A stretch of DNA of 64,000 bases from Panonychus citri (Eukaryota > Arthropoda > Arachnida > Trombidiformes > Tetranychidae): the NCBI RefSeq assembly GCF_014898815.1, contig NW_026515509.1, forward strand, positions 1,550,001 through 1,614,000. The letters run 5' to 3'. A program made the position numbers and the translations under genes. This document shows, in pieces, positions 39,901 through 52,776 of this stretch (its first letter is position 1; every line of letters begins with the position of its first letter). The notes below the pieces were generated by a model. The model was not told the DNA's origin and did not search any database. It was given only the letters and a program-made list of their open reading frames with translations.

Positions 39901-41222
39901 TCAGAATAACTATAAATATATATATTCTTCTCATCATCTCTCTTCCTTATCTTCTTTGGTTCAGAGTTTGTGTTCGTCATTCAGTTAGATTTTCAGTGAT
40001 TCTGAAGTTCAGAGAGTATTAACCATGAAGGTGGAAAGGAGAAAGAAAGAAAGAAAAAGAGGGAGACAAAGATGAAGATGAAAACAAGAAGATTGTCAAG
40101 ATCGATAAAACTTATTTTCTCTTCTATTTTCATTCTCATTCCTTTTTATCATCATCTTTATCTTCTTCTTCTTATTTTCTTATTCGCAGCTCTCCTTCAT
40201 CCGAGATTCTGATACAATTTTCTGTTTGACTGTTTCCTAACCATCACCACCATCATCATCATCCTCATCTTTAATCATCACAATTAATTTCATCTCCATG
40301 ATAACAATAAGAAATGTTATTGAACATCAGAGAGAGAGAGAGAGAGAGAGAGAGATAAACTAAGTAAGAACCAAGGGAACAAAAAAGTAAACCAAGTTTT
40401 GTGATTCCCCTGAAATCTAAATCCCCATTTAAATGAATACCATGAATTTCAATTGTATATTAAAAATATAGTAGAAAAAAATATCTACCCAAGTCTAGAC
40501 TTGTGACTGATTAACAAAAGGAGTGGAAAAATAGATGGATGAAGGATGATAAATTCTGAATCAGGTATAATATCATTATCATCAAGATTATCAGGGAATC
40601 AGAATAAAATGGTGGAAAATGAGTTATGCATGGAAGGAAGTAATTTCATTCTTGAAATTTTGTGACCCGTTAACAGAGTAACAGGGAGATGATGTTGGAA
40701 AAGTAAAAGGTAAAAAAAGATGCTGATGATGATTAAGTTGGAAAGAAAATGCATACGAACTATTATAATGATGGAGAGAGAGAGAGACAAAACTTTTAAG
40801 ATCGAGATTTAATAAGGATGCTGATGAAGAGATGAAAGAGAAATGCAAAAAAAGCATATTTATGCAAGAGAGAGAGAGAGAAACTTTCTCCATCATCATT
40901 GTTATCATCCTCATCTTTTCCTTACCCTGGATACAAATACCTTTACATGCTTGAAATTGTTCTTGTTCATCAAATTTCATCATTGATGAGAAATTTTTTC
41001 TCTTCTATTAATTTCCATTCGGGGGAAAGTTAACTAATTGTTTGCAATTACAATTCAACTTGTTTACTTCATCTATAACTGCAATTAACTTTGGTTATCA
41101 GCTCGATCTCTGTTAATTAACCTTTTTTACAATCAGTTGATAAGATTACAAGTAATTTTTTAGTTCATTCTCACATAAACAACCAATGTATTAATAGAAA
41201 CAACTGACCCTTGGCCTCTCTC

Positions 41223-41259
<37 letters not shown>

Positions 41260-42027
41260 TTCTTTCTCTCCATCCCCTGGTTAGTAAACAAAATTACCTT
41301 GCAATGTTTAGTTATAATCACAGCCCTCATATCAACTTCCATCTCACCCTCACCTTAGTTCATTACTTTGGGCAATTCATTTTATCATCAATTGTCATCA
41401 AATTTTAGGAAAACAACAACAATAACTCAAATCTTCAAAGGTTCTTGTGTACTTGAGTTGTTTGTTTGTTGATTATTTTGTTATATTGTTTTTGTTGGTC
41501 AAGAACTGATCAGAGGGGGAACATGTGGTAAAATGATGAGGATGATGGTCAAGAACAAGGTTCATGTCTCTAAATTTATTTTTCTCCATCATTTATTTAC
41601 AAATCATTTATTTCACAACAATTGAACAATTTAAAAATAAGCAATTTAAATGATGATAAAAATCATGCAACATGGTGATGAGGATGATTGAAAATTGATA
41701 GATTGTGACTTATTATTTATTAAAAGCATCAATTATCATTCATTGAACCGTTGATTGGTGTAATTTATTATTGTATCAAATATCTCATCCATTTTTCATC
41801 CTCTTCTTCCTCCTCTTTTTTTCATCTTCATCAGAGTGTCATCATCATCATGTTATATTGTTACTCTTTCATCAACAAAATTTTTCGTTTTTTTAACCCA
41901 CTCACTCACTCTCTCTTCCTTGATCATCTTCTGTTTCATCAATTTCATATGGAGGGAAAATCGACATTTCTCTCTCTCTCTCTCTCCATCACTACTATCA
42001 TCAGACTCTCATCCTCATCCTTTAACC

Positions 42028-42066
<39 letters not shown>

Positions 42067-44436
42067 AGTCATAATAACTGTTAGAGATAAAAAAATGATA
42101 AAACTTTTACAACTTTCATGTAACAGAATTTGAAAAGCAAAAATATTATCATTATTACAATAAACAACTATCAAGATAAAACCATGAACTTTATTCATTC
42201 ATTTTCATGATTCACATTCTCATGAAACACTTTCAATGTTAATTTATTAGATAATATATATCATGAGAATATATAATTATCATTAGTAAAAGATGATCAT
42301 CATCATCATTGTGATGATATCGATACAGTGTTAATGTATTTTGTTTTTTTCCTTCTTATATTCAGAAGCATCTTAATCTTATATCATTCATTTGTATATA
42401 ATGTCATTCATTAAGATCGTAATGTTAGATTATTATTATTGATAATGATGATGATGCTGAAAATCAATGAATGACATAATCATGATCATGATTATAATAA
42501 GTAATAATCTCAACTCAATAATACAATTGTAAGTGTAACAATAAGCTGTAATCAATTTTATGGTTCATCATTTATTGTTAACCTTGAACAGATTGAGTAT
42601 TAAATATGGACAAGTTTGGGTGTTGGTTGATGGTGGGTAGTGTGTGTATGTGTGTGTGTGTATGTTAGGGTGAGGGCGATGGGTGAGTTGGGATGAGGAG
42701 TAGGAAGAAAATTGTAATTTTTTGGAAGAACCGGAAAAGGAAAAGATGAAAAATAATTTACTTTCTATTGAAAAGTAATCAAGAAGTAGACGTACACAAA
42801 GTTTGACAGAATAAGTTTATGATAATGATGAAAGTTAATTGTTAAGTGATAAAAGATGAGAAAATTTTTTTATCGGATTAAGATTACACCGAAAATGAGG
42901 AAGTGAAAATGATAACTTGATCTGGATTCGATTTCATTGTTTTTTTTTGTTCTTTTCTCTCTTTTTCTGATTCAGTTTTTATCATCACGATACTATCATC
43001 ATCATCATGGTGATTTTCTTATCATCATCATGAAATTGATGAGGATGATTAGTGAGCTGATGATGATTGAGTAAAGAGAGAGAGAGAGGGAGAAATTCTT
43101 GCATCTTGTTCATTTTCCGGATTTCCCTTTTCCTCGAAATCATTCACTCTGTTGGGCAGATTATTTCCTGAGCAGAAAAAAGGGGAATAGAAAAAAAATG
43201 TTCTAATAAGTTCTAAGTCTGTGAATAATTTTCGACAGAATTTTTCTCTCTCTATTTTATATATACCATTCGAATTAGGCAAGAGAAAAAAGAAAGAAAA
43301 AACTAACGGTATTTATATCAGATAATAACATTTTCCTCAGCATTTTCTATCATTATCATCGTTATTATCCTGAACATCATCATCACCACCAAACATTTTC
43401 ACCATAAACATTATCCCCATACTTGAGCTATTACTATTATTACCATGATACTAATATATTCATTTTCAGGGTAAAAATGTTCAAGAGAAAGAAAGAAGAA
43501 AAAATTATATATTTTGACATGAGAACAAAATTTTTCACCATCATGGGCGATGATGATGATGATGATGATGATAACCTATTATCATTATCTTCATCATTGA
43601 TGAAGATAATGGTGATTATTATTAATTAATAACAGGCTGAAGATATTAGGTTATCATCATCATCATCATCTAAATACAAATAAAAATAGCAAATGAATAA
43701 AAAACCAACTCAACTTTTAACTTATCCTTTATCATGGAGCCTTTTTTCAGATCTCCTTTTGTTCATGATGCTTCAATAGATTTACTGAATTATTTGATTA
43801 GATTAATGAATGAAAAAATTTGTTTCTGTCATATTCATCTTTGTTATCATCATTATCATCATCATTCACTTTCTCAGTTTAATATCATCATCATCTTCAT
43901 CAGCATCATCAACATCATCTTCCAGTTTGTTACTGGTGTTCTCATCCCTGATGATGATTCTGTTGGATTATCATAAGCAAGAGGGATGGATAATGTAACA
44001 CAATGAATCAGAATTTTCTTCTTTATCTCTTTTCTTCCTGAGATTCCATGGAATCGGATAAATGGAGCAAATAAAATTTTTTTACAAGAAAATGATCAAG
44101 ATGATGAAGAAGATGAAGCAACCAGTGAGAGAGAGAGAGTGAATCATACTCATCATCATTTTTCATCTTCTTTCTTTACTTTCGTCTTCTTTACTGGAAA
44201 AAAGTTCTGTGTATAAAGTTCAGATGATGATAAAGATGAAGATGAAGAAATAATTTTTTGGCAACATTTTGTCTTCTCATCATCGTCTCATCTTAATGAT
44301 ATATAAAGACGAAGAAAAAAGTAAGATAAAGACACAGGGTGGACCGAGAGGAATAAGTTGAATGATAAACAGTAGCAGATAAAGATGACGAAGATACGGA
44401 TGAAGAGAAAGAGGTAAATTCAGAGTGAGTTAGATG

Positions 44437-44474
<38 letters not shown>

Positions 44475-47400
44475 TGAGTGAGAATGGAGGTAGAAAAAGA
44501 AAAGAGATGAAGATGAAGATAAAAATGAGAGAAGGAAGAAAACGAAAGATAAAGAAAAGAGCAAGGTCGTTTTCTTCAGAGCAAAAGAAAAGGCAAAGAG
44601 GATAAAAAGATGATACATGACGAAGATAAAAATTCAAGATAATCACTGAATTACGATAATAAGAACTTTTTTTTCGTCATTGAATTAATTCAAAAAAACG
44701 GAGATAAAATGATGATATTTATATAAAATTATCATTATTAATAATACATATTTAGCACTTGTTAAACTTAATCATCATCATCGTTCATCATCATGGTTTT
44801 GATAAATTTTTTTGTCAACCATGTTCAGAATAACAACTAAGTGGATCATCATAATCATCATCATGAAACTGAAGGGATGAGGAAGTTGAAATAGAGGTGA
44901 AAAAGAATATCAGAAATTTTCTCTCTCTCCCTCTCTGTCTCTCTATCGTTATAATGATGAATGAGTCGAAATTAAAAACCATTTTTACATGGATCAGTTG
45001 ATTATCATCATCTCGTCTTCCATCAGCCCACCCCAACTCCCACCCTGGAACTATTTCCACCCACTTTTCCTCTCTCTCTCTACCATGAACTTCCCCCCAC
45101 CTCTCATGTCATACTCACTAAACCATAGCTGATTGAACAATAAACTTTCATGTCCATTGTAATTAGTATTTCTAATTGTTCATATTAGAAGTTTGGGAAA
45201 AAATTTGCTTTTTTCTTTTTCCAGAACTTCTGTTTTCATCATGTTATTCATTTATTATTTTTCAGCTACTATTAATATCACCATGATTATCGTCATGTTG
45301 TTATTAATAACAGCATTATAATCATCATCAGTAATAAAACAAGATCCTCATTATCATTTCAATTTCACAATTTGATCAATATAATTTGTCATTCAGTGTT
45401 TATTGTCAATCAATTATTATCATCATCATGATGTTACTATCATAAGATTTTTGATTGAACTGAATTTATATGAATGAGAAAAAAAAATACTGAACTTTTT
45501 TTGTTATTACTCTTTGAAAATCTGAAACAAATTATCATGAAATTTAATATACACTTGATTAATAATGATGATCAGTCAATCAGAGTCATTATCTTCTTGA
45601 CAGGATTTAGCAAAATTAATCAATGATTGATTAACTTTTCAATTATGTTAATCATAAATCAAGTAACAATTTTTCAATCTCAAGTGAATTAAATAAATGA
45701 CAAAAAAAAGTGTCAACTTATTAATATATTAGATTTCTGGTCAATATGGATTACGAAATTAAATCAACAATCAGCATCAGTATCATGATGATTAACTGAA
45801 AGATTTAATTGTTTCAATCAACCAATGAATGGATGTTTACTTTTTTTAATTTAATTGCAAATCAGTGGAATAGTAAACAATCAAGTTGATGATGAAATTG
45901 ATATTGAAAAAAAAAATGAATTCACAGTTTAGTTGATTGATTGTCAACAATACGATCAAGTGTTTTTCTGGAACAATTAAAGGTCAACAATTAAGAATAA
46001 AAGTTAATTACTAACCTTGATCTTCTAGTTGTTGGATCTTTCATCACCATGACCTCGGTTATGTTTCCAAATTTGCTGAAATACTCTTTTAGGCTCTCTG
46101 ATGATTAGAATGATGATTAAGTTAATTAGGTGAGATTTTCATGATTAAAGTTGAAACATCGAGAAAATTTCATCACAAATAACAAATTGGTGTTTAATTG
46201 TTTGATTGTTTTCAAGTTGATCGGTGATTTATTTAGTTGTTGTTGTATTTGGTTGTTTGTTGTTGACAATCAGCGTTAATTGTTGATTTGATTGTGAGGG
46301 GATGAACACGATGATGATTGATTGTTTGATGGTAAATCACAAGAAAAAACAAACAGAAAGAAAAAAAAAGAGAAAGAGTAAAACACAATTTAAATTAACA
46401 ATTAACGTCCAAAGATAATTTATAAATTGTTGTTGTAGTTGCGGTAAATTAGTAAATTAACTTAATTGATTATCTCTCTTTCTTTTTTTTTCAACAATTA
46501 ACATCAATTGGAACCTTTAAATTGTATTATATTTTTTTTTGCTTTACTTTTCTCGGTCTTGATTGTTAACTGAATTTGTTTGACTATTTGATAACTAATT
46601 TAAATTATCACGATTAGGATGACAGTTAAGTCTTTCCACTAAATGGGATTGGTGTCTTTTTTCACAATCATAATAGTAATCAAGGCAACAATTAACTTTG
46701 ATTGTTTGTTGATTATTGAGAAGATCATATTTCTATTTTGTTTTGCTTCATCTCTTGTGGTGGTAAATTTAATCTAATCAACATCCAAAAGCTTCTTGAT
46801 TTAGTTAATCATTACTATCAAAAGATTAACTGTCTCTCTCTCTTACTTTAACCATGTCAATCAATTAATTGCGCCAACAATCAAGTAATTGATTTGTTTA
46901 CTCTCTCACTAGATAATAATAATAACTTAAATGGTAACAATCAAGATGATGAGGCTCAATGGTGACAATTAATTTCGTGATTATGGATTAACCAGGAAAA
47001 CTGAATCAACTAATTGTTTTGTTTTTACTCTCAATTTTGTCACTTAATTACCCTCAAGTTGAACAAATTAAAATCAACAATCAACTTTAATTGCTGACAG
47101 AAAAAAGGACATTTTAATTTCAATTGGAAATCGTTAAAAAAAAGACTTGAAAATTATGGAAATTAAGTTTTTTTTTAATGATTATCTTTGATTATCATGA
47201 TTAACTTGATTGTGTCTCGGTCTTTATCTCAACAATTAAATTCATTAATAAGTTAAATAATTAATTCGTTAATCATCTTAATCAGGTAAAATTAATTAAT
47301 ACCAATAAAAGTGTAATAAAAAATTAATGATAACAATTTGTTAACCTAATTCACTGAGTTGATTATTTTTAAAACTAAATCAAGTTAATTGCCATCATCA

Positions 47401-48015
47401 ATAATAAATTAATAACAATTTAAATGGTATCATCATCATCAGCAGCTAGATAATAACCATTGATTTAATATAGTAATTAAATCAATTAAACTAAATAATC
47501 ATTCTGGAAACAAGATTAAGGTAAACAATTTATCAATTGTGAACAATTTAAGTATCATTGAGAAAATGTTACAAAATTAACTTTTCATATATATAAGATT
47601 AATAATCAACTTGATATTGTTGTTATTGTTGATTTTTTTTACCTTGCTAATCAATCAATCTTAACAATTAAACAGAAAAAGAAAAGTTATCGTTAACATA
47701 ATCAAGTTAATCAATGATTCTAAATTTAGTTTTAATTGTTGCCCTTGACCTTTGGAGACAACAAGTAAAACTTTTGGGTGTCGAACTGAATTTACAGTTA
47801 TGTGAATGAAAATTACTCCATTTTACTCATCTAATTGTGAGAAGATTAATTAAAAACCTACGATCATTATTACCTCTGATTTAATTTGGGGGTTTAATTG
47901 TCAACAATTAAATCTTACCTGGAGCAGTTTGCCAACTAAGGCCTCCGATGAACATTTTAGTTTCTGATTCCATGTTTTTAGTAGATTCGGTTTCCATTTT
48001 GGTTTCAGTTTCCAT
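18060..48015 (-). CDS. Musashi-family RNA-binding protein, msi/Rbp6 type (eight exons, 288 aa)
   Basis: Two-RRM protein that binds UAG-containing mRNA elements and controls translation, classically in neural and stem-cell lineages. Exons in order: 48015-47919, 46097-46016, 28473-28389, 28299-28116, 24069-23987, 22552-22468, 21956-21924, 18277-18060; 867 nt with all phases consistent (1, 2, 0, 1, 0, 1, 1). RRM1: RNP2 MFIGGL at 21-26, RNP1 RGFGFVTF at 60-67. The Musashi linker IDPKVAFPKRAHPKMVTRTKK (89-109) leads to RRM2: RNP2 IFVGGL at 110-115, RNP1 at 149-156, then VECKKAQPKEVM. The tail is Arg/Gly-rich (195-205), then AYDLVWPLG, then Gly/Pro/Tyr-rich with a final Ala run. An in-frame TAA lies 30 nt before the start, and the ATG has A at -3 and G at +4. 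At 288 aa it is shorter than vertebrate Musashi (about 330-360). DAZAP1 or hnRNP A/B are less likely because the linker and KAQPKEVM are Musashi hallmarks. Confidence 0.93.
18278..21923 (-). other. Musashi intron 7 (3.6 kb)
   Basis: Bounded by the donor GTGAGT after the 33-nt exon and an acceptor (TTCAATTCAG) before the last exon. It contains GA/TC tracts (about 18289-18305, 20732-20763, 20981-21007), GATT repeats near 18977-19000 and many ATC words. No coding exon is apparent within it. Confidence 0.85.
21924..21956 (-). CDS. 33-nt microexon of the Musashi-family gene
   Basis: Acceptor AAAAACAG and donor GTGAGT flank exactly 33 nt. It adds DLVWPLGPITD in frame after the Arg/Gly-rich segment. 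Both flanking introns are phase 1, and this exon and the next both start with AT, so leaving it out would keep the reading frame and the same joining codon (GAT). The stretch resembles the AYD-x-x-W-x-LG region I recall from Rbp6-type Musashi proteins. Confidence 0.8.
21957..22467 (-). other. Musashi intron 6 (0.5 kb)
   Basis: Donor GTAAGT follows the Arg/Gly-rich exon. It contains GA runs at about 21967-21983 and 22365-22383 and nothing that reads as coding beyond low-complexity frames. Confidence 0.85.
22553..23986 (-). other. Musashi intron 5 (1.4 kb)
   Basis: Donor GTAAGT after the KM of RRM2 and acceptor TTCTTCAG before VECKKAQ. It has GA/TC tracts (about 23020-23038, 23406-23432) and ATC words. 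No exon was seen. Confidence 0.85.
24070..28115 (-). other. Musashi intron 4 (4.0 kb)
   Basis: It splits RNP1 of RRM2 (donor GTAAGA after CATCGAG). It holds TC/GA tracts (about 24501-24527, 25320-25350, 26790-26808), CAT/GAT runs and several copies of the AAAAAGTTCT/AGAACTTTTT motif (24480-24489, 24534-24543, 25852-25871, 26705-26714, 28043-28052). No coding exon is apparent. Confidence 0.8.
31866..33075. repeat. Near-identical direct tandem duplication, unit about 0.6 kb
   Basis: The segment from about 31866 to 32472 is repeated at about 32473 to 33070. Landmarks: CTGTCATCATC at 31885 and 32491 (offset 606), and GACAGAACTT at 32451 and 33047 (offset 596). Apart from one substitution (CCTGGTTC against CCTAGTTC) and length changes in T runs and one GA run, I found no difference over about 580 bp. 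Both boundaries fall in TC-rich sequence. It is noncoding and lies in the large Musashi intron. Confidence 0.93.
34881..34923. repeat. (GA)n microsatellite, 43 nt
   Basis: An uninterrupted GA dinucleotide tract in the large Musashi intron, bordered on its right by a short, unusually non-repetitive stretch with TTTCCGG sites. Confidence 0.97.
36934..36981. repeat. (GA)n microsatellite, about 48 nt
   Basis: An uninterrupted GA tract, one of the longest in the window, in the large Musashi intron. Confidence 0.97.
37954..37979. repeat. (ATC)n trinucleotide repeat
   Basis: About nine consecutive ATC units in the large Musashi intron; representative of many shorter ATC/GAT runs across 12-64 kb. 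Confidence 0.95.
46098..47918 (-). other. Musashi intron 1 (1.8 kb)
   Basis: Donor GTAAGA after the first coding exon, and an acceptor near TAATCATCAG whose pyrimidine tract is weak; the exact cut (exon starting at 46097) was set by phase and by the conserved Musashi sequence. The content is AT-rich, with TTAATTGT words but fewer GA/TC tracts than the other introns. No other exon was seen. Confidence 0.8.
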
Positions 48016-49224
48016 CTTCGTTGTTATCGTTGTTTTATTTTTTTAATTAAAACCCAACAATTAAATAATTTCCTTTGAATTTGGCTTTAGAATATTATAT
48101 ATATATATAAGATGATTGATAGAATGATGATAAAATGATGATAATCAAAAGGTGATAATATCCCAAAGAATTGAGAGAGAGAGAAAAATATATGAATGGA
48201 AATGGAAACAACAAAGATTTTCACTTGAACTTTTATTCGTATTCTGGATTCACTATGAGGAAGAGATTTGAATTTGATTTACTTTTTTTTTTAAGAACAA
48301 TTTGATTTGTTGTTGGACTGACGATGACCACAAAGATGATGAGATGATGATGATGGTGATGCTTGTGGTGGTTATGGTGTTGATGGGGTTGGTGGTGATG
48401 ATGATATTTAAATGATGGTCAGCTGGAGGTGTTTGATGTTGATAAAAATATGATAATAATACAAAATAAAAACACAGATAACAAACAAAATCCTGGTTCT
48501 TATATATTGTTTTTAATACACACACAGGAATAGAGAGAGAGAGAGAGAGACAGAGACTTTGAATGATAATAATAATTATATGATAACTTGCATGACAGAA
48601 TCTTTCAGAGTAGTTGAAGATGATGAGGATGAAAAAGAGAGAGAGAGAGATAGAGATAGAGAAAGATAGAGAAAAAAGAGAGAAGAGAAGGAAGAAAAAA
48701 ACTAAAGCTAAAGAAGAAGCTCAAGCTAAAGTGAATAGTTGCTCAGAGGAAAATAAGAATAAGAATGAGGATGGAGAAGGAAAAAAATAGAAGACAGAGG
48801 AAAAAGAGAGATGATGATGATGATGGTGAGCGAAAGAGAGAAGAAGAAAGAGAAGATGATGAAGAGGAGGAAAAAGATGATGGTAAAAAAGAGATATAAA
48901 CCAAGTGAGACTTTGGTTAGATTCTATGGTGTGTATGTCTACGCATATTCCAGTGATAATATAACTTGATAGAAATTCAATTCAATTCCGACGTTCGATT
49001 AGTGTCACCTTACGGTTTCGAAAAGAACTTTAATTTTATCATCTTCTTCTCCCTTATCATCTTGCTCTTTCTCTTTTTTTTTCATTATCATGAATCCATT
49101 AATTTGATTCGCTTTCTTTTCCATCTTATCATCATCATCATCATCTCCTCATCTTCTTCTTGTCTTCTCCTTTTTTACTACGACTTCGAAATTTCCTCGT
49201 CCTCCTTTTCCTTGTCTCTCTCCT

Positions 49225-49263
<39 letters not shown>

Positions 49264-51161
49264 CTCTCCTTACGCTCAATTATTATTAACTTTTTGTTTT
49301 CCATCTTCATCCTTATCATCATTTGCATCATCATCATCATATGGGTTTAAATCATTTCTTTTTTGTCTTCTTCTTACTAATACATTTTTTTTTCTTGTTT
49401 AATAGATAATCGTTAAGATTGTTAGTTGATTGTGATGATGATTATATTGATGAATATATCAGGGGTGAGCATGATGGGTGATGATGATGATGATAATGAT
49501 AATATATCAGAACAGTTCTATGGTTTCGATTTCTTCTTCTTCTCTTCCTCTCCCTTTCGATTTAATTTATGTATTTCATTTTTTATTTTTCTACTGAATC
49601 AAATTCAGAATCAAAACTTATATTTATAGTGTAAATTTTATGATCATTATGATTATCATGAATATTATTATTGTATCGTTAATAATGATTCAAAATGAAA
49701 ATAATAAGGAGGAGGTGAAGGTGGTGGTGGATAAATGATCGTGGGGGTGGGAATTATAAATAATATTTTCTAATAATAAATATATTGAAATGATAATATG
49801 ACGAGGAGAAACTTTTTTACTTTCTCTCTTCCTCCTTTTCTGTGTAAATTAAATCCAACAATTAAGCTTAATGTTTATCATCATCTCCATCATCATGGAT
49901 AAATAATGTTACCATGAATTATGATACAAATTCATTTTCTCAGTTTTCAATTCAGAATTGAACCTGACCAAAGGTATGATTAGCTCGATTAACTATTCAA
50001 TATATTGTACTAAGTTCAATTATCTCACAATCGTCATGTTCATATTAATCAAGAATCAATAACTGGTGATGATTATTAGAAACTTAATTTTACTCTTGAT
50101 TGTAAATCAGAATTGCCGATAAACAGTATGATGATGATGATGACGATGATTGATTAATAATCATTTCTGTATTTTTTGTAGAGGTGAAAAATAACATGAT
50201 GATGATGATGATGATGTAGAGAACTGGATGGATGAGAGATGAAGATGATGATGGAGTTAATTTTTTGCAGGATAAGAAAAAAAGTTTCAAAGGTAAATGA
50301 TTGTGATTTTTGTTTTCTGCAAACTCATACCTATGTAAACGTGTGAAAATGCAATCTAATCAACACTTTGTTGGATCCAATTGAATGCAAACACACAGAA
50401 AATTTGATTTTATTTGATGCTGCAATTGAAGATCACGTTGTTACATATATTATACAGATACGATTCCATTGTAATCTTTTAACATATCATATCCACCTTG
50501 TTATCAACTGTGTAGATGAAGATGATGGAGATGATGATAGCTATCATTATGATGGCCAAAGGAAAACAAAGAGCAAGAGGAAGATAAATGCATCCATTGC
50601 ATTATTCAAAGTTTTTGCAAGAAAAAAAGTTTCACCAGAGTAAATGGTTTTCTTTACCTTGATGATTTTTGTTTTTTTCCCTCTGTTATTATTACATTTG
50701 CAATGATATATTGTTATTGTGTTGATTATCATGATTATATCATAATTTGAATTGAAACCTAACAGTTTATTTGCTTGTTTATTTTATATATATTTAGATG
50801 TGTTGTTGTTTTGTTTTGTTATTATTTTTTTTGCTGTTTCGTTGCAAAAATTATGGAAAAACAAAACTTGTTACCAGCACGTTCATCGTTTTGATTAATC
50901 AATTTGTATTCATGGTTTTGGGTCACTCAACGGAATTAATCAGTTTGCCAAAAAGTTAATTGTGTGTGTGAATATGTATTTATATGGATATTGTTTATGA
51001 TTTGCAATCGAGGATAGAGAAAAGTTGTTGCGTTGATTGTTTGTTGAATGAATTTGCAGAAAACAAAGATGAGACAAAGAGGAAATTTATATAACTGTAA
51101 ATTCATTAAATTTACTTAAGTTCGTGAAAATGATTTAGATAATTTAGTGAAAATCGTCAAC

Positions 51162-51190
<29 letters not shown>

Positions 51191-51196
<6 letters not shown>

Positions 51197-51219
51197 GATG
51201 ATGATGATGATGATGATGA
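51191..51219. repeat. (GAT)n trinucleotide repeat next to a (GA)n run
   Basis: About nine GAT units directly follow a GA tract (51165-51192), a compound microsatellite in the upstream region. Confidence 0.95.
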
Positions 51220-52716
51220 AAAAGAAAAACTTTTCTCGTAATATTTTTATCAACCTTTTTGCAGAATTGCAAATTTACATTATCATCTTCATCCTAATTT
51301 GCATCTTAACTTTTGTCTTGATGATGATAATGAGATGAGGATGAGGATGAACATGATGATGATGATGATGTGTTGTCAACAGAAATACTTACGATGAAAT
51401 AATTGAAGATTAATTTGTTAACTGTTTTTTACTCGTGAATTTTATTAATTACTCTTTATTATTCTAATTATTATTCTAATTATCATTGTGATTATCTGAT
51501 TATTAGATTAGATTAAATTGTTGAAACTTTTTCTTTTTCCAAAACAAATTATTTCATCACAATTTCCATCATAAGGTAAACCAATTATTATTTTATCTAC
51601 AGTTTAGATTAAGCTTAGTAAGATAATAATGAATAAGTGAGAGTCAGAGATTTATACTTATAATGAGAATGCTAATAATATGAAGCAGCCATCTTGGTTT
51701 ATCCAAATAGTTGACAAACATTTACAGTTACAATCCTTGTAATGGATAAGTTATAATTTGCAACATTATCACAAAGATCATCTTCATCTTCATCTTCATC
51801 TCCCTCTTTTACTTTATCATCATCATCATCCTCATCATGTAATACACTAGTATGCTTTTCATTAGACTTGAAATCATCATAATTTAGTTTAATTTAAATT
51901 ACCCTAATTGCGTTAATTTAGTTAATCTCCATTTACGTTTTTTTGTCTTCCTCGTCATCATCATCATCATCATCTCTCTCTCTCTCTCTGTCCTTTACAT
52001 TGCAATCATCTCATGCATCATCTTTGGTACCCAAACTCATCCTAATCATTTGTATCTCCATCACCATGATAATCATCCCTACGTTGATCAAATGTTATCA
52101 TGAACTGAAACATGAAACAGTTTTTTATATACCTTTTTTTTCAACAACATGGTTACTACAATTGTGTCAAATATTGAGTCTATAATAATATTAACTTGAT
52201 AAATTAACGGTTGAATCAAGAAAATTATAATTATCATCACAATGAGCCATTAATTGCATTCACTTTCCGGTTCCTTGATGTATTACATATGCAAACATCA
52301 TGAGATAAGTTTGCAGAATAAAAAAAAATATTAGTTTTTTCATCCATCTTTTCCCATTCAATTGGATTAACTTGAACTTTTTTTTTTCATATCTTTTTAC
52401 TTTCCTCTTTTCACCCAGATTAGTATTGATGGGATTAGGATTAGTGTATGAAAGCACATTCTTTAATCCCTTTCCCTTTTTATCAATGTGTAAATCCACT
52501 TTGAAGAAACACATCGTTTATTATTGTCATTGTGTAAATAAATCAAAGTCAACAGGGGAAAAGTACAGTTATAACAATTCAAAATGTACGAAGAAAATTT
52601 TTGTAACTATTTGTTTTTTTGGAAAACTTTTTCTTTTACTTTCTTTGACAACATGAAATTTAATCTTACACAATTTTAAATCTCTCCTAATCTAATCCTT
52701 ATCATTAGAAAGCTAA

Positions 52717-52722
<6 letters not shown>

Positions 52723-52773
<51 letters not shown>
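52723..52773. repeat. (GA)n microsatellite, about 51 nt
   Basis: The longest uninterrupted dinucleotide tract I found in the window. Confidence 0.97.

Positions 52774-52776
<3 letters not shown>

Larger units (their letters stand above)
28474..46015 (-). other. Musashi intron 2 (17.5 kb), repeat-rich
   Basis: This intron splits RNP1 of RRM1 (donor GTTAGT after 46016, acceptor CCCTTAG before 28473). It makes up over a quarter of the window. It contains a tandem duplication (31866-33075), long GA/TC tracts (34881-34923, 36934-36981, 42024-42065, 44440-44471), CAT/GAT runs and the A-tract GTTCT motif. Less repetitive islands lie near 34100-34270 and 34925-35085. All open frames are low-complexity or unrecognised, and I see no nested gene. 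Confidence 0.8.

Noticed and set aside
48966..49289. 107-codon and similar long open frames rich in Ser, Leu and Ile
   Set aside because: They are translations of TC, ATC and T runs; stop codons are rare in such repeats, so open frames arise by chance.
50368..50643. 91-codon frame upstream of Musashi
   Set aside because: Mixed composition at first, but an Asp run from GAT repeats follows and there is no family match or splice context.
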